6,969 nucleotides of DNA from Cellvibrio sp. (GTDB taxonomy: Bacteria; Pseudomonadota; Gammaproteobacteria; Pseudomonadales; Cellvibrionaceae), in NCBI GenBank assembly GCA_021323495.1, contig JAJQJO010000199.1, positions 1 through 6,969 of the forward strand. Direction: 5' to 3'. The notes below the pieces were generated by a model. The model was not told the DNA's origin. It did no database searches and saw only the letters and a program-made list of their open reading frames with translations. This document shows positions 1 to 5,427 of this stretch, one piece after another. The translations under genes were made by a program, and so were the position numbers. Position 1 is the stretch's first letter. Each line of letters opens with the position of its first letter.

Positions 1-105
1 GCGCATTTTTTGCAGTTGTGGTTGGTTTCTGGGGGAGGTGCTTTTGTTTTATTGGCGTACACAATCCAGCAGTTACGAAAACCAAAAATTGTGTACGGGA
101 TTTGA
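1..105 (+). CDS. C-terminal end of an unidentified membrane protein (partial)
   Basis: Frame 1 is open from the window edge to a TGA at 103-105, giving the last 34 residues of a protein whose start lies upstream. A hydrophobic stretch (FLQLWLVSGGGAFVLLAY) looks like the final transmembrane helix. It is followed by a short basic tail (QQLRKPKIVYGI), which by the positive-inside rule would face the cytoplasm. A rho-independent terminator begins 14 bases after the stop, which supports this being a real gene end. The fragment is too short to name a family. It could be a transporter or any other polytopic inner-membrane protein. Confidence 0.6.
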   Translation, partial: AHFLQLWLVSGGGAFVLLAYTIQQLRKPKIVYGI

Positions 106-118
106 TGTGCATCGCATT

Positions 119-154
119 AAAAAAAGACGCAGTTAGCTAGCTGCGCCTTTTTTA
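119..154. terminator. Bidirectional rho-independent terminator
   Basis: The arms CGCAG (128-132) and CTGCG (141-145) form the core stem, extended inward by a T-G wobble and two A-T pairs around the loop AGCT. An A-tract at 119-125 lies on one side and a T-tract at 148-153 on the other, so each strand reads as a hairpin followed by a U-run. It lies between the plus-strand gene ending at 105 and the minus-strand gene ending at 171, and probably serves both. Confidence 0.88.
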
Positions 155-170
155 TTGGTGCCAAATCATA

Positions 171-731
171 TTAACGTTGTGGCGGTTGTGTTGCGACAAA
201 GTGTTGATAATTCAGCGCGCCAGAATAAAAATTCTCCAGGTTTTCGTAGGCTGAAAAATCAATCTGGTTGCGGAGCTTTGCCCAGCCGATAAAACAGGCG
301 AGCCTGAGCTGTGCATCGTCGTAAGGCGCAGCGGATGGCAATACCGGTTGGTTCAGTTCTGCCAGTGTGGATTGGATGCGTGCTGCCTGACGTTGCAAGT
401 AGGGTATGCTGGTTACGTCAACCCCATCGCGCTTGATAAAAAACAAATTCACGGTTGTATCCATAACCGTATTTACCAGGCACAGATCGTCCAGCTCTTT
501 TGCACTTTTACAATAATCCTGCCCGGCTTTTTCACGCAGGTATTTCGTGATAGAAATCGAATCGGTTAAAAAAATATTCCCGTCTTCAAGAAAAGGTACG
601 CGCTGGGTGGGCGATTTTGTACTGCTGCCCGCCTGGTCCGTTTCGATAAATTCAAAAGGCTGCGCTGTCTCCAGTAAAACAATACGCACGTGGCGGACAA
701 ACGGTGATGTGTAACTGCCATAAAGTTTCAT
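171..731 (-). CDS. YibF-like glutathione S-transferase family protein
   Basis: This 186-residue cytosolic protein has the layout of a glutathione S-transferase. The N-terminal thioredoxin-fold domain opens with MKLYGSYTSPFVRHVRI, very close to my memory of the start of E. coli YibF (MKLVGSYTSPFVRK). Ser9 sits where the catalytic or glutathione-contacting Ser/Cys of bacterial classes lies. Val45-Pro46 is the expected cis-proline that binds the glutathione backbone, and Asp57-Ser58 in LTDSISITKYL replaces the usual Glu-Ser that holds the gamma-glutamyl group. Residues from about 75 onward form the all-helical C-terminal domain. At 186 residues it is slightly shorter than the usual 200-220. It is the second gene of a likely operon, starting 33 bases after the exported NTF2-like gene, with a modest GGAA ribosome site. 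The substrate is unknown; YibF-type proteins are poorly characterised, so the enzyme activity is inferred. Confidence 0.88.
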   Translation of the reverse strand: MKLYGSYTSPFVRHVRIVLLETAQPFEFIETDQAGSSTKSPTQRVPFLEDGNIFLTDSISITKYLREKAGQDYCKSAKELDDLCLVNTVMDTTVNLFFIKRDGVDVTSIPYLQRQAARIQSTLAELNQPVLPSAAPYDDAQLRLACFIGWAKLRNQIDFSAYENLENFYSGALNYQHFVATQPPQR

Positions 732-752
732 AGCGATTTTCCGGTGTACTAT

Positions 753-776
753 TTATTGGGCTTGTTATTGGGCTTG
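753..776. repeat. Perfect 12-bp tandem duplication over a stop codon
   Basis: TTATTGGGCTTG occurs twice back to back (753-764 and 765-776). On the minus strand each unit reads CAA GCC CAA TAA, that is Gln-Ala-Gln-stop. The first-read copy ends the NTF2-like gene and the second repeats the same four codons just past the stop. It looks like a slippage duplication within the short gap before the glutathione transferase gene. Confidence 0.9.
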
Positions 777-1232
777 AGGTGGATATTTAAATGCCTGGCG
801 GGCGAGCAGTCTCCATTCTCCCGCTTGTTTTTGCCACACCAATAATACGCCCAGATGAATTTTGTTGGGCACACCGCCATCCTTGATGTCGGCGTTCAGG
901 TTGTGGCGCACCAGCGCGACATCTGCCGAGATATTGATGGTTTGGTCGGCCAATTCCATAGTGACAAAATCTGATTTTCCGCTGGCAATTTTTTCAATAA
1001 ATGCTTGTTGGTCTTCAATGTAGCCGCCTGAATGGCCGTAGCTCAGCAGTGGGGACGAAAGCTCTTTCAGCACTTTGCCGTTACCGTCAATCATGGCTTG
1101 GCGCAGTTGTTCGACTTTTTGGCTGACTAATTTGGTTTCGCTGGCACTGGCACAAGCCCAGGTGTTTATGCACAGGCCGGCAATTAATAACAATGTTTTG
1201 GATAGCATTTTATGTGGGTGGGCATGGGTCAT
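765..1232 (-). CDS. Exported NTF2-like / SnoaL-like (DUF4440-type) protein
   Basis: The 155-residue product starts with a basic N-terminus and a hydrophobic signal segment (about residues 9-27), with likely cleavage after CASA (position 30), so it probably acts in the periplasm. The mature part fits the cone-shaped NTF2/SnoaL alpha+beta fold: an N-terminal helix (VSQKVEQLRQAMIDG), then LSYGHSGGYIEDQQAFIEKIASGKSDF, and C-terminal strands ending VLLVWQKQAGEWRLLARQAFK. The LSYGHSGG and VWQK..GEWRLLARQA segments are typical of DUF4440-like proteins. These often lack a known reaction; some bind small hydrophobic ligands or are isomerase-like. The first ATG is chosen because CGGAG lies 8 bases upstream (1241-1245); the in-frame ATG at codon 9 has no such site. 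It probably heads an operon with the downstream glutathione transferase gene. The function is unassigned. Confidence 0.82.
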   Translation of the reverse strand: MTHAHPHKMLSKTLLLIAGLCINTWACASASETKLVSQKVEQLRQAMIDGNGKVLKELSSPLLSYGHSGGYIEDQQAFIEKIASGKSDFVTMELADQTINISADVALVRHNLNADIKDGGVPNKIHLGVLLVWQKQAGEWRLLARQAFKYPPQAQ

Positions 1233-1240
1233 GGAGCAAA

Positions 1241-1245
1241 CTCCG
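1241..1245 (-). promoter_or_regulatory. Ribosome binding site that decides the start at 1232
   Basis: CGGAG on the minus strand lies 8 bases before the ATG at 1232-1230. The alternative ATG at codon 9, directly before the hydrophobic signal core, has no purine-rich site upstream, so the longer start with an eight-residue extension is preferred. Confidence 0.6.
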
Positions 1246-1478
1246 TTCCGAGGTGGTAAAAGCGACCGAGTTAACTTTCTAATGTGGACACTGATTCTAG
1301 CGGCTAGCCGGGGGTCTTGCGCATATCAATTATGTAAAAGCGTGCTGATAGCCATCCTGAATATTCCAATACGGTTTTTGACAAGGGTGATAATAATAAT
1401 GACACTTGTGCAGAAGGGGTCATGTGTCTACATGATAATCACCTCAGGGTTGGTTTAACTGGTTAAGGGAGTTACAAC

Positions 1479-1784
1479 ATGCCGGAACCTAGAACGTCAG
1501 CGTCACCTCTCAAATCTGCGCTCGCCGAACGCTTGCAACATATCGTTGATAATCGGCGCGGTGTACAAAAAGCAGTGCCTATCGACCTCGGTCGCTACCT
1601 CAATGAATCCCAGTTACTTGCTCTGCACAGTCTGGAAAGTTTTGGTTGGCATTTATGTTTTGTGCGGCGGCCGTTGTTCATGCAGCCGATCGTCATTGTG
1701 GCTAATTCCGGATCATCCCAGCACGCGATGCTTGAGGAGGATGGCTCGGTAAATTTAAAACCTCCGTTACAACTACGCCATTAA
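1479..1784 (+). CDS. Small conserved-looking hypothetical protein
   Basis: This 101-residue protein is not assigned to a named family. It has a good ribosome site (GGGAG, 7 bases before the ATG) and a clean stop. The basic N-terminal half (residues 10-50) looks helical: SALAERLQHIVDNRRG, then a segment with LNESQLLALHSLESFGW. The C-terminal half looks like two or three beta strands: WHLCFVRRPLF, PIVIVAN and HAMLEEDGSVNL. There is no signal peptide or membrane segment, so it is probably cytosolic. The LESFGW..CFVRRPLF...VIV...L.EDGS pattern reminds me of short uncharacterised proteins in related gammaproteobacteria, but that is recollection rather than a search. A hairpin follows its stop codon directly. 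The upstream 246 bases, shared with a divergent gene, contain a perfect TTGACA (1378-1383) but no matching -10 at the right spacing. Confidence 0.72.
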   Translation: MPEPRTSASPLKSALAERLQHIVDNRRGVQKAVPIDLGRYLNESQLLALHSLESFGWHLCFVRRPLFMQPIVIVANSGSSQHAMLEEDGSVNLKPPLQLRH

Positions 1785-1829
1785 CCTGCTGAATAAGCGC
1801 AGGCCAGGCGCAAGTATTATTCAGGCAGG
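1785..1829 (+). other. Bulged hairpin immediately after a stop codon
   Basis: CCTGCTGAATAA (1785-1796) pairs with TTATTCAGGCAGG (1817-1829), giving 12 base pairs with only G1824 bulged. Inside it GCGC (1797-1800) can pair with GCGC (1808-1811) around a 7-base loop. The stem starts on the base after the TAA of the 101-residue gene. There is no T-run after it, so it is not a standard rho-independent terminator. It could protect the 3' end of the mRNA, act with Rho, or be a copy of a small palindromic repeat. Confidence 0.7.
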
Positions 1830-1882
1830 ATTCAGTGGCTGGGCTCTAGCATCAACTTCGTGTATTTCTACGGAGTTATGCC

Positions 1883-2404
1883 ATGGTGAAAATCCTGCCC
1901 GCTGCATGTTTGTTATGTGTTTCTGTGATTCTGTCTGGCTGTGGCAGTGATTCTGTTGCGGTCGATGACCATCATGAAGATTATGTCCCCGAGTTGCACG
2001 CCTTCGATATCATCGATAGTTATGATGTTGACACCGCAACTCCAAATCATCCCCCATTGGCTTTTAATCCGTACCTTTATGAAGGCCTCTATGAAATTTT
2101 TTGGGATGTAAATAGCCTGGAAGATTACACCGTAACGCTGAGTATTAACGACCGCGCGACGCTTGCAGGCAGTTTGGTTATTCATTCGCAAGTGTGTGGG
2201 GCCGGGCGTCGCTGCGACCAATCCGGCAATTGGGTATGTGAGTACACAAACGATTTTTATATGTCATGTGACGGCTCGGCGGATGAAGTTGATATTTATC
2301 CATTGATCGGCCAGGTGCCGCAAAAAGTTTATATGCTTATTGAAATTTGCGACTCTAACTCCGGCTATTGTGAGTACGATTATTATCCGGTCACCCTGGA
2401 ATAA
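1883..2404 (+). CDS. Cysteine-rich predicted outer-membrane lipoprotein
   Basis: The 173-residue product begins with a lipoprotein signal peptide: MVK, a hydrophobic core, then the lipobox LSGC at 17-20. Cys20 would be lipidated; the next residue is Gly rather than Asp, which by the E. coli rule favours sorting to the outer membrane. The mature chain is acidic and has six more cysteines, at 105, 111, 119, 129, 156 and 163, all in the C-terminal 70 residues, which suggests up to three disulfide bonds in the periplasm or at the surface. Residues 66-104 (YEGLYEIFWDVNSLEDYTVTL and onward) look like a beta-sandwich repeat, but I recognise no named domain. The ribosome site CGGAG lies 7 bases before the ATG. 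No terminator is seen between this gene and the permease 118 bases downstream. The role is unknown. Confidence 0.82.
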   Translation: MVKILPAACLLCVSVILSGCGSDSVAVDDHHEDYVPELHAFDIIDSYDVDTATPNHPPLAFNPYLYEGLYEIFWDVNSLEDYTVTLSINDRATLAGSLVIHSQVCGAGRRCDQSGNWVCEYTNDFYMSCDGSADEVDIYPLIGQVPQKVYMLIEICDSNSGYCEYDYYPVTLE

Positions 2405-2522
2405 GGGCTCAAGTCAACAATCCGTTATTTTTTGTTTATGCGCAGGGATAGCGCTGGATAAATCTGTGTAAGGCCATCATGCTGCCTGGTCTTTTGCTAA
2501 ACCATCCTGTGCAGTAGTTTCC

Positions 2523-3290
2523 ATGATCAATGATTTCTCGTTTTATCTTCTCGCTATACCCGTTGTAATCCTGGTCGGTATGTCCAAAGGCGGTTTTGGC
2601 GGTGGCTTTGGCACACTCGCCGTGCCGCTTTTATCGCTGCTGATCGACCCGCGCCTTGCAGCGGCAATTTTATTGCCCATCCTGTGTAGTATGGATGCGT
2701 TCAGCCTATGGAGTTTTCGCGGCACCTGGGACAAGCTCAATTTAAAAATTTTGTTGCCGGGTGCATTGTTGGGAACTATTGCGGGTGCACTGACATTTGA
2801 GATGACCAACGCCGATTGGATACGACTAATGATTGGCTTGCTGTCGATTTATTTTGTTGCCCACTATTTATGGGGCAAACATTTTTTAGAGCGGCTGGAG
2901 CAGCGCAAGCCGAATAAAATCGCAGGTAGTTTTTGGGGAAGTATTGCCGGTTATGTCAGTTATATCGCCCATGCCGGGGGGCCGCCGATTGCGATCTTTT
3001 TATTGCCGCAACACTTGTCCAAATCGGTGTTGGCGGGTACCACTATTTTATTTTTTGCAATTATCAATTTTATAAAATTGATTCCCTATGTGTGGCTTGG
3101 GCAAATCAGCGGAGCTTCTTTTTTTACCTCGCTCGCGCTTTTGCCTTTGGCACCACTCGGTGTATGGCTGGGTGTTTATCTGCATCACCGTGTATCTGAC
3201 CGGATCTTTTATTGGATCAGTTACGGGTTTTTATTGTTGGCAGGCTTCAAATTGACCTATGAAGGCGCGCTGGGGTTGCTGCTGGCATAG
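2523..3290 (+). CDS. TauE/SafE (DUF81) family membrane permease
   Basis: This 255-residue polytopic inner-membrane protein belongs to the TauE/SafE family, whose characterised members export or import small anions such as sulfite, sulfoacetate or related organosulfonates. Its length is typical. The family hallmark near the N-terminus is clear: GMSKGGFGGGFGTLAVPLL (residues 19-37). The second repeat carries HAGGPP (150-155), the counterpart of the first motif in this internally duplicated fold. About eight hydrophobic segments can be traced, around 7-20, 31-62, 75-95, 99-118, 134-160, 168-190, 197-219 and 228-246. The start at 2523 has no strong ribosome site (GCAGTAG is the only purine-rich stretch nearby), so expression may be low. 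The substrate cannot be told from sequence. A sulfatase gene lies 3.3 kb away in a separate transcription unit, so a sulfur link is only suggestive. Confidence 0.92.
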   Translation: MINDFSFYLLAIPVVILVGMSKGGFGGGFGTLAVPLLSLLIDPRLAAAILLPILCSMDAFSLWSFRGTWDKLNLKILLPGALLGTIAGALTFEMTNADWIRLMIGLLSIYFVAHYLWGKHFLERLEQRKPNKIAGSFWGSIAGYVSYIAHAGGPPIAIFLLPQHLSKSVLAGTTILFFAIINFIKLIPYVWLGQISGASFFTSLALLPLAPLGVWLGVYLHHRVSDRIFYWISYGFLLLAGFKLTYEGALGLLLA

Positions 3291-3310
3291 GTTGTGCGGC
3301 GGGTCTAAAG

Positions 3311-3340
3311 TTGAAAAATGGCGGGGGCTGCTAGTAGAAT
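3311..3340 (+). promoter_or_regulatory. Predicted sigma-70 promoter for the beta-barrel gene
   Basis: TTGAAA (3311-3316) and TAGAAT (3335-3340) each match the consensus at five of six positions, with an 18-base spacer. Transcription would begin near 3347, giving a leader of about 45 bases. A perfect TATAAT also occurs at 3361-3366, but no -35 box is found at the right distance from it. Confidence 0.6.
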
Positions 3341-3392
3341 CCCGCTGGTCTATGGCGACATATAATTTACTTAACATAAGGAAGCACACCGA

Positions 3393-3881
3393 ATGAAATA
3401 TCTGGTCGCAGCAGTTTTATCCCTGGCAGCGGTATCAGCCATCGCCGACACCCAATCAAGAAGCGGTTTTTATGCGGGTGCCAATTTGGTCGAAGTGGAC
3501 GGAAATGATGATATTGGCCGCTGGACCGCAATCGAGGCAGTGGGCGGTTATAAGCTGAACTCATTTGTGGGTGGCGAAATACGTTTAGGTGGTGCGGGTG
3601 ATAGTGAACCTAATCTCGATGCCTACAGTTCTATTTACTACCGCACCGAGAGCGCTAATGACACTACCAAAGCCTATCTGTTGGCAGGTTACACAGTGGC
3701 GAGTTTTTCCGGTGAGGGTGGCGGCTCTGAAGATTTTGATGGGTTTTCTTATGGTGCAGGTGCGGGTTTTGTGATCAACCGCAGCTTTATGCTCAATTTT
3801 GAAGTGCGCCAGTTGTTGAAAGACAATGATGCAGATCTCGATTTGACCGCTTTTAGCGTTGGTTTCGATTACCGCTTCTAA
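3393..3881 (+). CDS. Small outer-membrane beta-barrel protein
   Basis: The 162-residue precursor has a classical Sec signal peptide (MKYLVAAVLSLAAVSAIA) with cleavage expected after Ala18, leaving a mature protein of 144 residues. The mature chain alternates polar and hydrophobic residues in about eight strands: GFYAGANLVEV, AIEAVGGYKL, FVGGEIRLGG, SSIYYRTE, KAYLLAGYTVASF, FSYGAGAGFVI, FMLNFEVRQLL and AFSVGFDYRF. It ends in Tyr-Arg-Phe; a C-terminal Phe is the usual BamA recognition signal for outer-membrane barrels. This matches the eight-stranded OmpA/OmpX/opacity-protein barrel class (outer-membrane beta-barrel domain). No C-terminal peptidoglycan-binding domain is present. The gene is monocistronic, with its own promoter and a strong terminator. 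The role (adhesion, stability, small pore) is not known. Confidence 0.88.
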   Translation: MKYLVAAVLSLAAVSAIADTQSRSGFYAGANLVEVDGNDDIGRWTAIEAVGGYKLNSFVGGEIRLGGAGDSEPNLDAYSSIYYRTESANDTTKAYLLAGYTVASFSGEGGGSEDFDGFSYGAGAGFVINRSFMLNFEVRQLLKDNDADLDLTAFSVGFDYRF

Positions 3882-3888
3882 TCCCCTG

Positions 3889-3925
3889 TGCCCAATAAAC
3901 TTGGATGGGTTTATTGGGCATTTTC
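3889..3925 (+). terminator. Rho-independent terminator of the beta-barrel gene
   Basis: TGCCCAATAAA (3889-3899) pairs perfectly over 11 bases with TTTATTGGGCA (3910-3920) around a 10-base loop, followed by TTTTCTCTATT. It starts 7 bases after the stop codon. The opposite strand has no T-run, so it serves the plus-strand gene only. Confidence 0.88.
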
Positions 3926-4034
3926 TCTATTAAAATAGCTGTTATTTCCTGTCTGCATCATTCTCGCGATGCCTGATAAAAACTCCTGATCTGACTCATA
4001 GCCTCGTGTTCAAATGTGCGTGCAGTGTGTCCTG

Positions 4035-4511
4035 TTAAAGGGGTGCAGCTGCGCTGATGGCTGAACTCTGGGTGGTTGAACTTGAATCGTTCGCGAGGCT
4101 GCTTGTGCTAGCGCTCGAGGAGCTTGGCAAATTGCAATGCTCGTTAATTTTTTCATCGATCTTGGCGGCGGCGCTGGATGTTTTTTGCTGCTGCTTCCAG
4201 AACTTGCATTCAACACTACGCTCTTTGGCCGCTTTAAGCTTGGCGAGCCGGTCAGCTTCGGCTTTATCGATTAATTGCTGTTCGCGGCGAGCTTCAGCTT
4301 CTTCATAAAACGACTCGGCATCAATAGTATCGGTTGCTGGTTCCGGTGAGCTGGCAGATGTTGCTGTTGTGGCGGGGGTATAGGCGGATTGCTCCGGGGA
4401 GGCAATTTGCGCAGGGGTAGTGGCCGCCGGGCGGCTGATGAGATAAACCGACAGTCCTCCCAAAACGAACAATACCAAACCACCTGCGATCATTTTTACA
4501 CCGGGTTCCAT
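4035..4511 (-). CDS. Single-pass membrane protein with coiled coil and Ser-rich tail (hypothetical)
   Basis: I do not recognise this 158-residue protein. In order it shows a short N-terminus, one transmembrane helix (about residues 8-26, IAGGLVLFVLGGLSVYLI), a Pro/Ala/Thr/Ser-rich linker (28-62), and a charged helical segment rich in Glu, Arg, Lys and Ala (64-123) likely to form a coiled coil. Two cysteines lie near its end, Cys102 in ECKFWKQQQK and Cys126 in INEHC. The tail (129-155) is largely Ser, Thr and Ala. The two cysteines, 24 residues apart at the ends of a predicted helical hairpin, suggest a disulfide and hence a periplasmic C-terminal domain; the charges flanking the helix do not settle topology. 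AGGAG lies 9 bases before the start, and a plausible promoter lies at 4577-4605. It is transcribed alone, convergent with the beta-barrel gene. The low-complexity plus-strand reading frame over it is a shadow. Confidence 0.78.
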   Translation of the reverse strand: MEPGVKMIAGGLVLFVLGGLSVYLISRPAATTPAQIASPEQSAYTPATTATSASSPEPATDTIDAESFYEEAEARREQQLIDKAEADRLAKLKAAKERSVECKFWKQQQKTSSAAAKIDEKINEHCNLPSSSSASTSSLANDSSSTTQSSAISAAAPL

Positions 4512-4576
4512 TGCATGTTGCTCCTATGCGCACACTCGAATCCAGAAAAAGTCCAATTCAGAAAAAATCAGGCGCG

Positions 4577-4605
4577 ATACTACTGACTTGCGTCACAAAT
4601 TACAA
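4577..4605 (-). promoter_or_regulatory. Candidate promoter for the minus-strand membrane protein
   Basis: On the minus strand TTGTAA (4605-4600) and TAGTAT (4582-4577) are separated by exactly 17 bases, each matching the sigma-70 consensus at four of six positions. Transcription would start near 4570, about 60 bases before the ATG at 4511. Confidence 0.42.
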
Positions 4606-4758
4606 AAATAAATGCCAGTACCCGATTTTGCCTTTTGATTGGTCCATTTTGCTTGCAATGCTTGCGCGCTAGCGGGGTTTGCATTTTTATCGTAATTAAC
4701 CTTGCGACTATGCGCTTCATCGTCAAGAATGAATCCGTTCAAGCTTGTGATTTACCGA

Positions 4759-4785
4759 TTGGCATTAACGGCAAGTTCTTATATT
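4759..4785 (+). promoter_or_regulatory. Weak candidate promoter for the DUF4136 lipoprotein
   Basis: TTGGCA (4759-4764, five of six consensus positions) and TATATT (4780-4785) lie upstream of the gene with a short 15-base spacer. The implied start near 4792 would leave a leader of about 20 bases holding the AAGGAG site. The short spacing makes this tentative. Confidence 0.28.
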
Positions 4786-4811
4786 TCGTTATACATTAAG
4801 GAGAATTACCC

Positions 4812-5378
4812 ATGCGCGTATTGAACCTTTGGCAATCAGTCATTGCCATCCTCGTATTATCTGCCTGTACCACTACCCCTAAAGTTCACAGCGATTTTGA
4901 TCGCAATGCTAATTTCAGCAGTTTTCGCACCTTTGCTTTTGTCGATACATTAGCGACCGATAGGTCCGGCTATTCCACCTTGATTACTGGTTACTTCAAG
5001 TCGGCGGTAGAGCGGGAGATGGTTGGTTTGGGTTACACCCTGACTAATTCCAATCCCGATCTGCTAGTCAATTTCACCACCAATTCCGAAGCGCGTACCG
5101 ACGTACGAAGTACTGGTTACTCGGGTTACTCTGGGTATTACGGCTATCGCTACGGCATGTATTCCGGCTTTCCCTCGAATGATGTCAGTACAGTGCATTA
5201 CAAAGTGGGCACAGTGACCATCGATGTCGTTGACGCCAGGAAAAAGCAATTAGTATGGGAAGGGACAACTGAAGGTAAGTTGACTAAAGCAGTAATGGAA
5301 AACCCGCAGGCCGCAGTAAATACAGCGGTTTCCAATATTTTTGCGCAATATCCGACTCGCCAGCCGCCAGCGAAATAA
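4812..5378 (+). CDS. DUF4136 domain lipoprotein
   Basis: The 188-residue product has a lipoprotein signal peptide with lipobox LSAC (16-19), so Cys19 is the lipidation site; Thr follows, favouring the outer membrane. The mature part fits DUF4136, a family of small envelope lipoproteins of unknown function: VHSDFDRNANFSSFRTFAF near the N-terminus, an AVEREMVGLGY helix, NPDLLVNFTT, and the late strands VGTVTIDVVDARKKQLVWEGTTEG followed by a helix with PQAAVNTAVSNIFAQYP. A Tyr/Gly-rich segment (102-120, seven Tyr among nineteen residues) sits mid-domain; such loops are common in this family. AAGGAG lies 8 bases before the ATG. The next gene starts 49 bases downstream with no terminator between them, so the two are probably co-transcribed. 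The length is normal for the family. Confidence 0.9.
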   Translation: MRVLNLWQSVIAILVLSACTTTPKVHSDFDRNANFSSFRTFAFVDTLATDRSGYSTLITGYFKSAVEREMVGLGYTLTNSNPDLLVNFTTNSEARTDVRSTGYSGYSGYYGYRYGMYSGFPSNDVSTVHYKVGTVTIDVVDARKKQLVWEGTTEGKLTKAVMENPQAAVNTAVSNIFAQYPTRQPPAK

Positions 5379-5413
5379 TTCGTCGTGCGGTATGTGTGGG
5401 TGATTACAAAAAC

Positions 5414-5420
5414 GAAGAGG
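5414..5420 (+). promoter_or_regulatory. Ribosome binding site that decides the start at 5428
   Basis: GAAGAGG ends 7 bases before the ATG at 5428. The in-frame ATG at codon 25, which sits right before the hydrophobic signal core, has no comparable site, so the longer signal peptide (about 48 residues) is preferred. Confidence 0.55.
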
Positions 5421-5427
5421 TAAGTCT

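Larger units (their letters stand above)
4512..4811. other. Divergent intergenic region, 300 bases
   Basis: This is non-coding space between the minus-strand membrane protein and the plus-strand DUF4136 lipoprotein. It holds a plausible minus-strand promoter (4577-4605), a weaker plus-strand candidate (4759-4785), and ribosome sites at each end. A weak imperfect dyad occurs around 4658-4688 (AATGC ... GCATT followed by T-rich sequence). I see no RNA gene, repeat family or credible small reading frame. Confidence 0.5.

Noticed and set aside
1297..1310. Overlapping short palindromes CTAGC-G-GCTAG and CGGCTAGCCG
   Set aside because: They are short and isolated, with no promoter element nearby to make them a likely operator.
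1378..1406. Perfect TTGACA upstream of the gene at 1479
   Set aside because: No hexamer 16-19 bases downstream resembles TATAAT (the best, GACACT, matches three of six), so it is not called as a promoter.
1075..1458. Plus-strand reading frame of 127 codons
   Set aside because: It overlaps the 5' half of the NTF2-like gene and the divergent intergenic region, has no ribosome site and no recognisable protein pattern; it is a shadow.
3321..3345. GCGGG / CCCGC dyad after the permease gene as a terminator
   Set aside because: Only 5 base pairs with a 15-base loop and no T-run follow, and it overlaps a better-supported promoter for the next gene.
4057..4308. Plus-strand Leu/Ser-rich reading frame
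   Set aside because: It is the complement of the Ser-rich tail and coiled coil of the minus-strand gene 4035-4511; the skewed composition is explained by that gene.
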